Positions 1-10,599 of a stretch of 64,000 nucleotides of DNA are shown in pieces. The DNA is from Epiperipatus broadwayi. Taxonomy: Eukaryota > Onychophora > Udeonychophora > Euonychophora > Peripatidae. The position numbers were made by a program, and so were the translations under genes. The notes beneath the pieces are model-generated. The model saw only the letters and a program-made list of their open reading frames with translations. It had not been told where the DNA came from and searched no databases. Each line of letters begins with the position of its first letter. The stretch's first letter is position 1. The DNA lies in the NCBI GenBank assembly GCA_028023455.1, contig JAQFVV010012434.1, positions 5,300,264 through 5,364,263 of the forward strand, written 5' to 3'.

Positions 1-340
1 TCCCAGTGCATAACGCTATACTGAAATAAATATTTGTATATTTATTTATGTATATTGAAATACAGCTTTAAAAGTCCACTACCAGCAGCCCTCCAAACAA
101 AAATAATGAAGATAAAGGCTTCACCCATCAGTCTTGTCAAGTGTTATGTAGCGGTGGTTTTAGCATTTTTTATGCCCATTCTGTCCTTCATTTAAAATCA
201 GTTAAATACTCATGCATTGATCAGTAAAAGATGATATCTATAATGGTTATAGCTAAAAGATAAAGGTAAATATGGATTTAGCTTCATAGAAGTATGCATT
301 ATCTGATCAATCCAGATAAATCTGGTAACTTTGTCCTCTA
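1..340. other. unassigned AT-rich DNA
   Basis: No coding signal, tRNA-like box or clear repeat was recognised here. It precedes the inverted-repeat-flanked Penelope-like fragment. Confidence 0.5.
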
Positions 341-390
341 GTTAATAATTGTATAGTTAAGATTTTACTTCATTAACGCTTAAATAAATT

Positions 391-440
391 AATATATATA
401 TGTGTGTGTGTGCTCTGTGCACAGTTAATGAAGCTATTAA
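391..440 (+). repeat. left inverted repeat of Penelope-like fragment
   Basis: The segment contains TGTGCTCTGTGCACAGTTAA and continues to the GAAGCTATTAA end. Its reverse complement is at 1142-1184 with one mismatch in the non-microsatellite core. Both arms are bordered outwardly by an AT/GT dinucleotide run. Confidence 0.8.
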
Positions 441-1141
441 TATAACTGATTTAAGGAAAATTGGACACACTTATTCATCCATCAACAGAAAAGTCAACAA
501 ATTTTTCTATAAAATAAACCACAACCACAAGAAAGAAAACAAACCAAGAATCTTAATCCCATACGTTCACTCTACAGCTAAAAGCTTTATCAATCAACTA
601 TCATGTGACTTTGAAGTCGCTTTCCGTTCACCTCCCAACACCAATAGACTGATAACTAATACCAAAGACAGGATCAAACCTGAACTCACCCCTCAAGTTG
701 TGTACAAAATTACCTGCCCCCAAAGAAATTGCATGGCAACATATTATGGAGAGACCAAAACTAACATTGCCACCAGAGTAGCTCAACACTGATACCTTTA
801 CAATAAAACTAAAACAAAGTATGAAGGTAATTCGATTTTTGTCGAACACAAAAGAAACTCTGGACATGCTTTTCTGCCTACCACAGCCAGTTTCGTTTGC
901 TCTGAAACAAACGAGACCAAACGTAAAGTTAGGGAAGCTTACTTCATTGCGGCTGACCCATCGGCAATCAACAGAAGAGAGGCCTGACATTCTCTATCTC
1001 GTAAATGGTCCACGTAACATCTGCATATAAATTTGCATAAAATTTGCATAGTTTTACAGTTATTAACAGAATAACTCGCCATGAATATGGGACTGTAGAC
1101 TGTCCCGAAAGCGCTTGGCAGTAAAAAAATTTTGACAATTT

Positions 1142-1190
1142 ATTAATAGCTTCATTAACTGTGCGCAGAGCACATATATATATATTAATA
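1142..1190 (-). repeat. right inverted repeat of Penelope-like fragment
   Basis: This is the reverse-complement partner of 391-440 (CTTCATTAACTGTGCGCAGA within it). It ends in a TA run and then TTAATAATTGTATA, which also occurs just left of the left arm. Confidence 0.8.
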
Positions 1191-1199
1191 ATTGTATAT

Positions 1200-2640
1200 A
1201 GTTTCAGTAATCTGTACTAAATGGCTAAACTCTGACTACCTGAAAAAAAAAAAAAAAAATTTAAGACTGCTAGTGATATAAAATTATTCCAAGGTTTACC
1301 TGGCCTGTTCTCACACCCCAGTTTGTGTTTATGATAGGTGAATATACTAATTCTGTCATGATGGTATCAAAAAAAAAAAAATTTAGATTGTTTGAAATTT
1401 AAAAGGATTTTTCATATTTTTCTTGATCTGCATTCGAACTCCAGGTAGTCGAATGCACTAATCGCTGCTTCTGGAAATATTCCCTTATATAGATAGAGAA
1501 AAAGAAAAAATAAGTAAAGTGGTAATACATTTTTTTAAATATATATTGCACTATAAGATTTATAAAAATTTGACATATCTTTGAATGTATTTTATAAACG
1601 TAAAATATTTTATAAGTGCATAGTAATTTAATACCACTTTGTATATTTCTTTTGTATGCATAATTAACTTTCATATTATAAATCAACTTGAATTCACGCA
1701 GGTAAAATAATATTTTCTTTAGAAGTCTGTTAGTCGGCATACCTCTGTTGCAATTATTTCGAGCGGAGACTAACAAAGCAAGGCCTGTTTAATCAAAGAG
1801 AGAATTGGGATAGGGGGAGGGGGGACTGTAATCCCCTTTGGATAATTTAAAACCTTTTTAATAGCACTTAAGTTAGTTTGTTACATGCATTATTTTCCCG
1901 TTCGTTTTGATTGGATTATTGCAATTTATTTTTGTGAAAGTCAACCTGAGTATTTATATCACACCTTTATCAGTTATGATGTAAGCGGCTGGACATGTGA
2001 TAGGTAATTTTGTTCCACTTTTATTTTTTAAATACCTTAATTGATTTATGCAGTAGTTGAAAAGAGAATTATTTAAGGAGGGAAGAATCGTTATTATATT
2101 TGATATGATAATCAGTTTCTTTTTTCTTTTCAGTTTTAATTAGCATTTATTTAGTCTAATTAAGCTTTTTCTTTATTGAAAAAGTCCTAAGAGGTGAACG
2201 CTGTGAGTATAAAGCGGATATTTTTTATTTGAAGAAAAGAATCGATAAACAACAACTGAAAAATGAAAAAATAAAAATAAAAAGTAAAACTTTAATGTTA
2301 ATTCTAACGTAGTTTTTTTCTTTTTTTTTTTACATTATTAAAAAACATATTCTGATTAATAATATATATATCATTATTTAATTGTCCATATATTGTTCAA
2401 TTTTTATAAGATTTTAAAAAAAAAATTATTTCTTCATATAGTTAATGCGTTATTCCCCCATGGTTTAGTCTAGGAACTTACGTGCAGTTGAACATTTTTC
2501 AAATAAAGAGTACAATACTCTTTTTTTTTTTACTTAAGATTATAGAAAGAAAAAAAAAGCACAGAATTCCTTAAACAAAAAGAGGCTTGCCCCTCTTGAT
2601 TTGGTGGAATGACAGAATGGCAGAGTTTGGTGTTCACGAT
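1200..2640. other. unassigned AT-rich DNA with homopolymer runs
   Basis: Scattered A and T runs (for example around 1243-1260 and 2519-2531) were seen, plus a short G-rich run near 1812-1825. No protein-family similarity or mobile-element structure was recognised. Confidence 0.5.
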
Positions 2641-2657
2641 CCGTGGAGCGCGGAATA

Positions 2658-2787
2658 AACAACTCCATTTTTTTTTCATGTGTCAAAGCATCGGCCGGGA
2701 AGCGAACTCGCAAACCCGGGACAACTGCTTGTAGGGCAGCTGTGCTGACCACTCGACCACCAACGCTTGACAACAACTCCATTTTTT
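2658..2787 (-). mobile_element. tRNA-derived SINE with perfect 16-bp target duplication
   Basis: On the minus strand the body reads TGGTCGAGTGGTC (A-box-like) and, about 35 bases later, GAGTTCGCTTCCCGG (B-box-like), followed by CGATGCTTTGACACATG and an A-rich tail. These are the spacing and boxes of a tRNA-derived RNA polymerase III promoter. The element is only about 98 bp, so it is a tRNA-like head plus a short tail. It is flanked by AACAACTCCATTTTTT at 2658-2673 and 2772-2787, identical on both sides, which is strong evidence for LINE-type retroposition. Three relatives lie at 4131-4222, 22580-22668 and 36255-36366. The good target duplication suggests a fairly recent insertion. Confidence 0.85.
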
Positions 2788-2942
2788 AAAAAAAAATGGA
2801 CATTCCAAAAAATAAAGTAAATATATATCAAGTCAAATAGAGTGATAACATTTGATTATCATCAATTATAATTTGTATTAACTGCCATCGTAAACTACAA
2901 TCTACTATTGCATTTCAGTTTACAGCTATATTAAGAATTTTT

Positions 2943-2981
2943 AGAGTAGATTCTACTCACCAGTCAAGTAGAATCTACTCT
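2943..2981. repeat. perfect 15-bp inverted repeat (hairpin)
   Basis: AGAGTAGATTCTACT at 2943-2957 is the exact reverse complement of 2967-2981, separated by a 9-base loop. No element boundary or gene is attached to it. Confidence 0.85.
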
Positions 2982-3273
2982 CACCAACTGTCATTTAAGT
3001 TTTTATATTTTCTCATTTTTTACTTTCTCTTTCAAGTAAGAATATGTAATTAGTGAAGGGTATATCTGGCTGAGTACGTCAAATTAATGTTAATGAATTG
3101 ATTATAAAATTAAAAAAAGAATCCTGATTGTTTAGTACAGTAATGTAATTCAACCTTTACTAATGGTTACGAAGGCGCTGAGTTCATGGTTTTATTTACT
3201 TTTATCTTTTGAATTGAAAATTGAATTAGAGTTGAAAAAAAAAATTTTTCCTCTAATTGTAAACATATTAATA

Positions 3274-4000
3274 TTAAATAATATTTGTGTAAATTGCAGA
3301 CATTAATAATAATAAACCGTTACTAGTAAACGAATATGACCATTCTAAATCCCCAAAAAAAATGTTTTGTGATGATTGTACAAACCAATCTGTGAAACAT
3401 AATACATTCACATCCAGAGCATTCTGGACTATTTTTTTATTCCTTGATATTTTACGATGTTGTTTTAGTCGATGACTAATTGTAGTTATCCAATGTATTC
3501 TATTCCTTACCATATCTCCCCGATTAAAACATGTGATATTGCTCTTCTTTCGAATGTCTTTGAAATAATTCTTATACCTCATCCATGAAAACCGTGCTCG
3601 AGTTCACTATAAAATACTTTTTCAGGAAGTCTTATACTGTTCATTCTTTTTGCATTTCCAATCCCATGAAGATGTGATTTTATAATAGTGGGCTCTCTAG
3701 TGTCCCACCCATAAACTGAAGAACATATTGATTGGTTTTAGACTCTTGTTGTGGTATTTTTAACATTTTAACAGAGAATTTTTAAATGAAACCTTTATAA
3801 TGCCTTTACGTTGCAGCATAGGGTGTTCATGTTTTACTTCCATACAATAGATTAAACAAAAGACGCTTAGCTTCAGTAGTTATTTTTTTGTAATGAAATA
3901 ATCTTTCACTTATCTGTACTGTACTTGTCAGCACTTAAATATAATTTTTACTTATAAAACTACTAAGGTATTTAAAGTGGCCTATATTCTCAAGTTGATA
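3274..4000 (-). pseudogene. antisense LINE C-terminal/3'-end relic (RYKDxxK type)
   Basis: On the minus strand a stretch reads GELEHGFHG, a stop, then MRYKNYFKDIRKKSNITCF...W..TISHRLK. This matches the C-terminal tail found in many animal LINE polyproteins (YGEL..G.R..G...RYKD.LK...W...A..R..WR). Upstream in the minus direction (about 3600-3900) only broken homology remains. The reading has stops and frame breaks, so the copy is dead. A second, more decayed copy in the same orientation lies at 29760-30250. It ends near 3274; no clear poly(A) or target duplication was found. Confidence 0.55.
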
Positions 4001-4130
4001 ATCGTACAAGCTAAAATTTGTTGTGGATTTTTTTTTTTGTCAGTGCTGATAAAGAATTTGAGTTTTTTTTAACAGACCAAAATTGTTATATTTGGCATTC
4101 AAAATATTTATTATTCTTCTGTCTTGCATT

Positions 4131-4222
4131 GGTGGTCGAGAGGTCAGCGTGACTGCCTTGCACTTGCAGGAAGTTGCCCGGATTGCGGGTTCGCATCCCA
4201 GCCGATGCTATGACACTTAAAA
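4131..4222 (+). mobile_element. tRNA-derived SINE copy
   Basis: It contains TGGTCGAGAGGTC as the A-box-like segment and GGGTTCGCATCCCAGCC as the B-box-like segment. CGATGCTATGACACTTAAAA and an AT tail follow. It is the plus-strand relative of the SINE at 2658-2787. The flanks ATTATTCTTCTG and ATTACTATTCTG are similar but not identical, so the target duplication is uncertain. Confidence 0.75.
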
Positions 4223-4399
4223 ATATATATATATTACTATTCTGGGAATTGTACATATTTTTTTTTGAATTGGCGAAAATATCGCTATCATCAGCTTACT
4301 GTAAATCCAGAATCCAAGAAGGTTTTGTTTTCACTTTAAACTGATTTATATTAAAAATTCCACCATCAAACTTACAAAACATCACAGGATCACCCTTTC

Positions 4400-4705
4400 C
4401 TATGCTTACACAGGCTATTATTAGCAGTCGCAAACTCTCCAGACAATAGAGCCACACAGTGCAAGTCTTAGTAATCAAGAGATGCATGCATATTCATGCA
4501 TAAAATCCACATCTCAGATCTAAAGCTTCTCACTGATGAAAGCCACAAGCTAGAAACTAGTTGAGGGTTATTGGATGAGTACACCTTAGATGGGGATTTC
4601 ATGCATGAACCTTCTTGCATCTATTGATTACTAAGGCTTGCATTGGGTGGCATTACTGTCAGGAAAGTTTGCTACTGCTAATACCATCAAACCTGTATAT
4701 ATCTT
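4400..4705. mobile_element. palindromic element, family A, copy 1
   Basis: The left arm 4400-4517 and right arm 4589-4705 are imperfect reverse complements (for example GCAAGTCTTAGTAATCAA against its partner near 4622-4640). They surround a 71-base spacer. The same architecture and recognisable sequence recur at 63694-63965. No ORF is credible. The spacer carries a hammerhead-like core, described separately. The element could be a non-autonomous Penelope-like terminal-repeat pair in inverted orientation or a foldback element; the sequence alone does not decide. Confidence 0.75.
4528..4566 (+). ncRNA. degenerate type I hammerhead ribozyme-like motif, copy 1
   Basis: In order: UCUCA (stem I strand, 4528-4532), CUGAUGA (4533-4539), an extra A, AGC/CACAA/GCU (stem II and loop, 4541-4551), A, GAA (4553-4555), self-complementary ACUAGU (stem III, 4556-4561), then UGAGG (stem I partner). 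The catalytic CUGAUGA and GAAA boxes are intact. The expected base between stem III and stem I (position 17) is missing compared with the copy at 63813-63852, so self-cleavage is not expected. The call rests on pairing and on the partner copy and was not tested by folding. Confidence 0.4.
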
Positions 4706-4919
4706 GATTGAGACATTAATTAATATTGATATATGCTATTTGATGATTTTTTTATTATTAATTAACTTAAGCAAGAATTGCAAACATCAACATTCCTTAA
4801 ATAAAATCAATTGTATTGATATAGACCAAATCACCCCTTTCTTTATCTATTTATTCATTAATTATTCTTCATCATCATTATGTTCATTATCTATCTACTA
4901 ACAAATTGAAAGTTTCTTC

Positions 4920-5460
4920 AGTTTTTTAAATTCACATTATACCAGTAAACTTCATTATTTCATCCATCCCTCTCACATGTGTTCTCTTTCTATGTTTCCT
5001 GCAGTTTTTTTGTGAACCTATTAAAGATTTCAATTGTCTATCTACTATCATTTCTTCTAGTAGTATGTTCAACCTAGCTCAATTTCTTATTTCTTTCTAT
5101 GCTATCCATGATATTGATTATTTTTTACCTATATATTTTATTTAAAATCTCTTCTTGTTATTTTTAAAATGTATCCCTCCAACATCATTGAGTGGTCTGA
5201 AATCTCTTGATCTTCCACTAAGTATCAAAGTCTCAGATCCATATTGATAAAACATATCTATTAAAAATCTTTCTTTTCAGACCCATTGGCAAATTGTTTT
5301 TTTTTTTTAAATATTAAACTATTTATCAAACAAAATCCATTTAATTCTATGGTTAATTTAGTCCATTATATTTTCATCAACTTTAATAATCTAAGATACA
5401 TATCATGATTATCAATATTTTCTTTTGTGAAAATCTAGTTCTATTTTTTTTTTATTGTCA
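4920..5460 (-). pseudogene. antisense RTE-type LINE fragment (C-terminal part)
   Basis: The minus strand reads, with frame breaks, NHRIKW, then MGLKRKIFNRYVLSIW and YGSETLILSGRSR. This parallels the region after the RT domain of RTE elements (EI..RI..., LP..LKRK.FN.CVLPV.TYGSETW). The sense RTE copy at 5970-8560 contains the equivalent segment FNKCVLPVFTYRSETWTINR. Stops and a T-run disrupt it. The limits are approximate. Confidence 0.6.
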
Positions 5461-5524
5461 TATGATAAATTAGCAGCATTTCCTAAAGCTCAATTATTGT
5501 TATGCATGTGTATATATATATATA

Positions 5525-5620
5525 AGGTTGCAGAAAGGAGTTTACTATCAACTGAAAGGAGACCCTTTGATTCCTCTTGGAATTCTTAAAGGAATTGAGA
5601 AGGGCAAATTCCTAATGTCC
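5525..5620 (+). repeat. dispersed repeat, inverted partner at 27730-27822
   Basis: CAACTGAAAGGAGACCCTTT, GATTCCTCTTGGAATTCTTA and GGGCAAATTCCTAAT occur here and, reverse-complemented and diverged, at 27730-27822. It lies directly upstream of the RTE copy and could be part of a 5' leader of that or another element. Confidence 0.65.
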
Positions 5621-5969
5621 ACTCATATGTTCTTGTCATTGCAGCTGTTATTACTATGTGATTATTCATATAGTATATGAACATGGATGGGCTTTTTACC
5701 TCTGAGGTTAAGATCAAAAAACACCCAGGTCTTTCTTCTCAATTGTCTGATAAGGCAGAATAAATATGTGTGTGAATGAAAAAAATTTTCTAATAGATAT
5801 ACACACAAAAATAAATCATGGCTCTTATTCTCAGGAAGTTGTAAAGTCACCAGCCAAGGGAGTGGTTGGTCACCAAAGGTGGGGGATACAAAAAATATCC
5901 TGATTGTGAACCAAGGCTGCAATTTGATGACAACTTTTTATTTAGGTACACACAACTGCAGATCACTTT

Positions 5970-8560
5970 CAAGTGAATGAAGTTTGCAAGAATTCAAAGA
6001 ACTAACTGTCTTATATTAAATGGGGCATGATTGGACTTTGTGAAGTTAGAAAGAAAGATGAGATAATTGATTTAAAAAGTGGATATGTATTCAATTACAA
6101 AGGCACAAATATTTAAAGTACAAGTGGAGTAGGATTCATTATAAGTAAAAAGTGGAAGAACAACATTGTCAAGATTGATGATGTATTGGACAGAGTGGCA
6201 AGATTAGTTATTCAACTTAATATGCAGATAATTCAAGTTTATGCCCCAACAAGTTTTCATAGTGATGAAGTAGTAGATTTTTATAAGAATGTACAAAAGG
6301 CTTTTCATCAGACTAGAACATTTTAAAATTGTTATGGGAGACTTTAATGCTAGAATTGGTAAACAAATGAAATATGAAAGTGCTGTATGTAAATTTAGTT
6401 ATGGTAATAGAAATGAGAGAGGAATTAGACTTGTGGAGTTTGCAGAAAAAACAACAACTTTATATTATGGATTCTTTTTTTGTGAAAATTGTTAAAATGA
6501 AATGGACATGAAAAAATCCAAATGAAGGTTCGGATTATATTTTGACTAACAGAAAATACTTATTTCAAGATTGTAATGATCTTAATAAATTCAACACAGG
6601 AAGTGATCATTGATTAGTAAGATGTAAAACTAGAGAGACAAAAATTATTAAGAAAAACAATATTTACAGTTGATATTCCTAATCTTCAGAAATATTCTAA
6701 TGAATTTAAATTAGAACTTGCAAATCAGTTTTAGATATTAGTAGATTTTGAATATGATTCAGATTTGAAGGAGATTAATAAGATAATAACTCTTATACTT
6801 TTAAAAACTGCAACAAAAATAGCTAGTAGTACAAAGCAGCAAATTGTCCAAAAAAATTTCTACTGAAACTAGAGAATTAATGAAGAAAAGAAGGAATATG
6901 AAGATATATAAAAATGATGCATTAAAAAGGATTAAATATCTCAAATTTTGTAAAATGGTATGAAAGAGTTGATAATGATATAAAAAAATATAATTGTGAG
7001 CTAGCAAGGAAGGCTATAAAAGAGAGTTAAAGTCTCAAGGGTGTAAAACAACATTTTGGTATTGGTAGGAAATATATTTGCAATAAGAAAAAAAGATTGA
7101 ACTATTACTAAAAAGAGAGATGACATCATGAAATGGCTGAAAGAGTTCTATCAAAAATTATATAGTAATAAAGAACAAGTACATCCTACATCTATTATAT
7201 CTTTTGAATTGCCCCAAATTTTAAATGAAGAAGTGAGACATGCAATTAAATAAAGAAAAACTCCAGATAATGATTGAATTATAATCGATATATTAAAAAA
7301 AGCAGGTGAAGAAATAGAAAGAATTTTGGCAAAGTTATATACCAAATGTTTAAATAATAAAGATATACCAAGTGACTGGAAGAATGCAATATTAATATTA
7401 ATATTTTAAAAAGGCGATAAAGAAGATAATAGAAATTACAGACCTATCAGCCTTTTATCAGTTTTGTACAAAATTCAACTCATCTACAAAGAACATTGCA
7501 TTTCAACCAAACAAGAGAACAAGCTGGATTTAAAAGTGGTTTTAGTACAGGAGATCATATCCAAGTATTGAGAGAAGTTATAAAAAGAGTCAATGAATAT
7601 GAGTTGCCATTATGCTTTGGATTTGTAGATTATGAAAAAGCATTTGATTCTATAAGCACTTTTTTAAAGCATTGGATCATCAAGGTATAGACCCGTGATA
7701 TTGTCATATTATGAAGAATATTTATAAAAATGCAACATTATGATACTAGGAAGGTTAACATTGAGGAAGGTGTAAGAGAGGGTGACTTCATTTCTCTAAA
7801 ACTTTTTACCGCAGTGCTACAAGGAGTATTTTGTGGATTAAAATGGGAAACTAAAGAAGTAAAAGTAAATGAAGATTATTTAAGTCATTTTGATTTTGCT
7901 GATGGTGTAGTTGTTTTTGCAAATAAGAGCTTCAGGAAAGGTTGCAGGAGTTATCAGATGAAAGCAAGAAAGTAGGACTAAAGGTAAATGTTAAAAAGAC
8001 TAAAGTAATGCTCAGTGGATTTTCTCAAAAGATGAAAATAAGGATTGTTTATGATAGGTTAGAAAAAGTTAACTTGTACAAATATTGTGCACAGATTAAT
8101 ATTACAGATGGAAACATAATGGATGAAATTAATCATAGAATTAAACTTGGTTGTGGCACTTTTGGTAGAAATAACTTGATACTAAAAGAAATGCCTATGT
8201 GTTTTAAAAAGAACATTTTTAATAAATGTGTTTTACCAGTTTTTACTTATAGATCTGAGACTTGGACAATTAATAGAAGAGCAATACAGAGACTTTAGAC
8301 TACTCAAAGAAGTATAGAGAAATGCATGTTAGGAGTAACAAGAAGAAATTGAAAATGTAATATATATGGTAAGAGAACAAACCGGTGTTATTAACATTGT
8401 TGAAAGAATTAAGAGACTGAAATGGAGTTGGGCTGGACATATTGTTAGAAGAGATAATAATAGATGGACAATTGAAATTATAAACTGGATTCCAAGAGAT
8501 TGTAAAAGATCCAGAAAGACCACATATGATATGGATGGGTGAAATATGATTTTCACATCA
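5970..8560 (+). pseudogene. RTE-type LINE (endonuclease plus reverse transcriptase), near full length, inactivated
   Basis: Several plus-frame blocks line up in the order of an RTE polyprotein. The apurinic-type endonuclease comes first: GLCEVRKKDEIIDLKSGYVF at about 6030, GVGFIISKKWKNNIVK, VYAPTSFHSDEVVDFYKNVQ at about 6240-6290, VMGDFNARIG near 6332 and NERGIRLVEFAE. GSDYILTNRK and FNTGSDH follow near 6535 and 6595. The reverse transcriptase follows: QAGFKSGFSTGDHIQVLREV, FVDYEKAFDS (motif A, about 7620), GVREGDFISLKLFTAVLQ (motif B), FADG (motif C, about 7890, where FADD is expected) and ESKKVGLKVNVKKTKVM. The C-terminal part has FNKCVLPVFTYRSETWTINR and LKWSWAGHIVRRDNNRW...WIPR. Many stops and frameshifts, and loss of the second catalytic Asp of motif C, mean it is dead. 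Homology begins near 5970 and fades near 8560. Confidence 0.85.
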
Positions 8561-8699
8561 TTATTAATATAAAATATGATTTAATCATCTTATAAGCCAA
8601 ATTTCTGATGTATAATATTAACCTTGAGGATAATCAACCACAGACTTGGAGTATGCAAATTCACTTATTTATTTTTAAATGTTGTCATGTAATATTATT

Positions 8700-9640
8700 A
8701 TCTGTTCTAATAATCATGTGGATATCCTTTCTCTAGAATAATCTATCACCTATTTAGTTTTTCAATTTTAATCACATTTCCATTTGCTTTTTTTTTCTGT
8801 CTATATAATTTTAAAATTTTTTAGCACTACATTTCAAAAATATCAATACTTTTCTTCATCCTTTTCAATGTCCAACTTTTACATCTATAAATAGTCACAG
8901 AAAACAATGACTTTACCAATTGATCTATTTTAAATATATGTTCCTATATCTGAAAGTTTTTATTGTTCTTTATTGAAATTCTGTCCCATGTATGTCTGTA
9001 ATGAAGCATTTTATTGTTGGCTTCTTTTCATTGATAAATACTCAAAGAAGATGAAATCAGTCAACCATTTTTATATTATTATTATTAATTTTGAAATCAG
9101 TTAAAAACTCTATTATTGCCCCCATCTTAATTAGCCATAAATCTTCTTTTTTAAAAAAAATTGTTCTTTAATTTTTCTAATGAAGATATTGAAGTGTTGG
9201 AGACATCTGTATTTTAAGTCATAAAGCAGTGTGATCAACATATCTTAGAGGTGTTAGTGTTCTTTTCAACCAATTCTTAATCCGTATTTGTCTTTAAATC
9301 TAGATCTCCTTAATTTTTATTTGAAATGCAATTTGAATAAATAGGTTGACTATGTGTCTAATCTCTTTGCCAATATGAAATCAGTATGTTCCATCATAGT
9401 TCCTACTACCTTCAACTTCAGTTCTTTACAATAATTTTTTATTAAAACAATCTAGTGTTTTAATATATTCACTTTTCTAATAATATTTTAAATTTATTAT
9501 AGCTATTGAAGCAATGGCATTATAATTTATAAAATACAAAAATATTATGATATCCTTCTAATATTCCATGTTTTTTTTTTTCTAATTCTCAAGCATACAA
9601 CAACAATGGCGTTTGTATTTTTTCAACCTTTCTTGAAACC
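8700..9640 (-). pseudogene. antisense LINE relic, BovB/RTE-like RT C-terminal half
   Basis: The minus strand shows YVDHTAL (from a FADDTAL-type motif C), GAIIEFLTDFKI, HYRHTWDRISIKNNKNFQI and VKSLFSVTIYRCKSWTLKRM followed by IDIFEMWC-like residues. This order matches the BovB-type tail (VKAMVFPVVMYGCESWT.KKAE...IDAFELWCW). Many stops and gaps show old decay. It lies head to tail against the sense RTE at 5970-8560 but reads the other way, so it is a separate insertion. Confidence 0.5.
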
Positions 9641-10059
9641 AGAATATACTTACCCTAACTTTTTTAAATCTGAAATAATTAACAAAGCATATATTAATCA
9701 TAATAATAATTATCTCAATTTTAAAGAGACAATAATTATGATAAAAAATTAAAGTTTATAGATTTAATGGTTGAAATGAACTGATCTTATTAAACTGCAT
9801 TTTATTTTTAAATCTTTATGTTTATATAATTTTATACATTCTAATTTTAAATAATAGACGTTAAATAAAATATAATAATTTCTATACCTAAATATAAATA
9901 GTGATTAATAATGATTTATATATTTATTTCAAGTTAACTGTTGTGAATAAATAATGTTTATTTTAAAAAATGGCATTGATAAATTATGTATCTTAGGAAA
10001 TCATTAGTGGACTCTGTCTCTCAATGTTTATAAGCACTTCCTACTTAAATGTCCCTTTC

Positions 10060-10594
10060 TGCTTGGAGTAAGTTATGTCATCAACTCCTGCCTTTCCTTG
10101 CACAGGAATACCATCTTCAACCACCAAGAATCCATAGAAGCAGGGGTCTTTGCAACTATTAGATTATCAGTTTTCCTCATCTATGCCCTCTGGTTGCTCT
10201 GATGTGCCATTATTTTTGACCAGAGAATCCACTCAGTGAATCAAAAGATATTGGACCTAATTCACTCTCTCAAAACCAGTGATACCAAACTAGTCCCACC
10301 TCCACTCCTCACAGACACTTGGGCAATCCTCCAACTCCCATACTCTCATCCTCTGTCATAGGACTCAATGCCCAATGAAGACATGCATCACAGACTGGCC
10401 TGGACTACACACCGTTTCACCTTTCCACTTCCCATTCCCTTTTCACATGTATTCTTCCTCTCTTTCCATGTTGCTTCTGAAATTTCAATTTACCATATAA
10501 TCACTCCCTTGTAAACCTTTTTTTAACTATATTTGTATCTGTTTTTTTTTTTTTTTTTGTGAATAAACTTTCATCATTAAGAAAAAAAACATAT
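10060..10594 (+). mobile_element. LINE 3'-end relic, family with C-terminal IRLxxFLxxxxWL motif
   Basis: A plus frame reads ATIRLSVFLIYALWLL then a stop, matching ANIRLAIFLSFAIWLMRCSF of the better copy at 57360-58541 and IRLSIFLTFTFWLTRC at about 22217. Downstream is a relatively GC-rich non-coding segment ending in AATAAACTTTCATC and an A-run near 10582-10590, as expected of a poly(A)-tailed 3' end. The copy is strongly 5'-truncated, with no RT motif present. Confidence 0.6.
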
Positions 10595-10599
10595 ATTTG

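Larger units (their letters stand above)
391..1190 (+). mobile_element. Penelope-like element fragment encoding GIY-YIG domain, flanked by inverted repeats
   Basis: The fragment reads in plus frames with a stop at 790-792 and a frame change. Up to there it shows a linker (RKIGHTYSSINRKVNKFFYK) followed by VVYKITC...YYGET...R.AQH, the core of a GIY-YIG nuclease. The reading then continues as a degraded tail (IFVEHKRNSGHAF, VREAYFIAADPSAINRRE) to about 990. In Penelope-like retroelements a GIY-YIG domain lies C-terminal to the reverse transcriptase. No RT motif lies upstream, so this is a 5'-truncated copy. The outer ends are inverted repeats: 393-440 pairs with 1142-1184, and the roughly 32-bp core differs at one base. 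The left arm lies inside the coding sequence. A shared TTAATAATTGTATA at about 342-355 and 1184-1198 may be a target duplication. It is a broken copy and not expected to be active. The family call is fairly secure and the precise clade is not. Confidence 0.7.

Noticed and set aside
2658-2787. True tRNA gene
   Set aside because: The boxes are degenerate, the cloverleaf is not complete, and an A-tail with target duplication shows it is a SINE.
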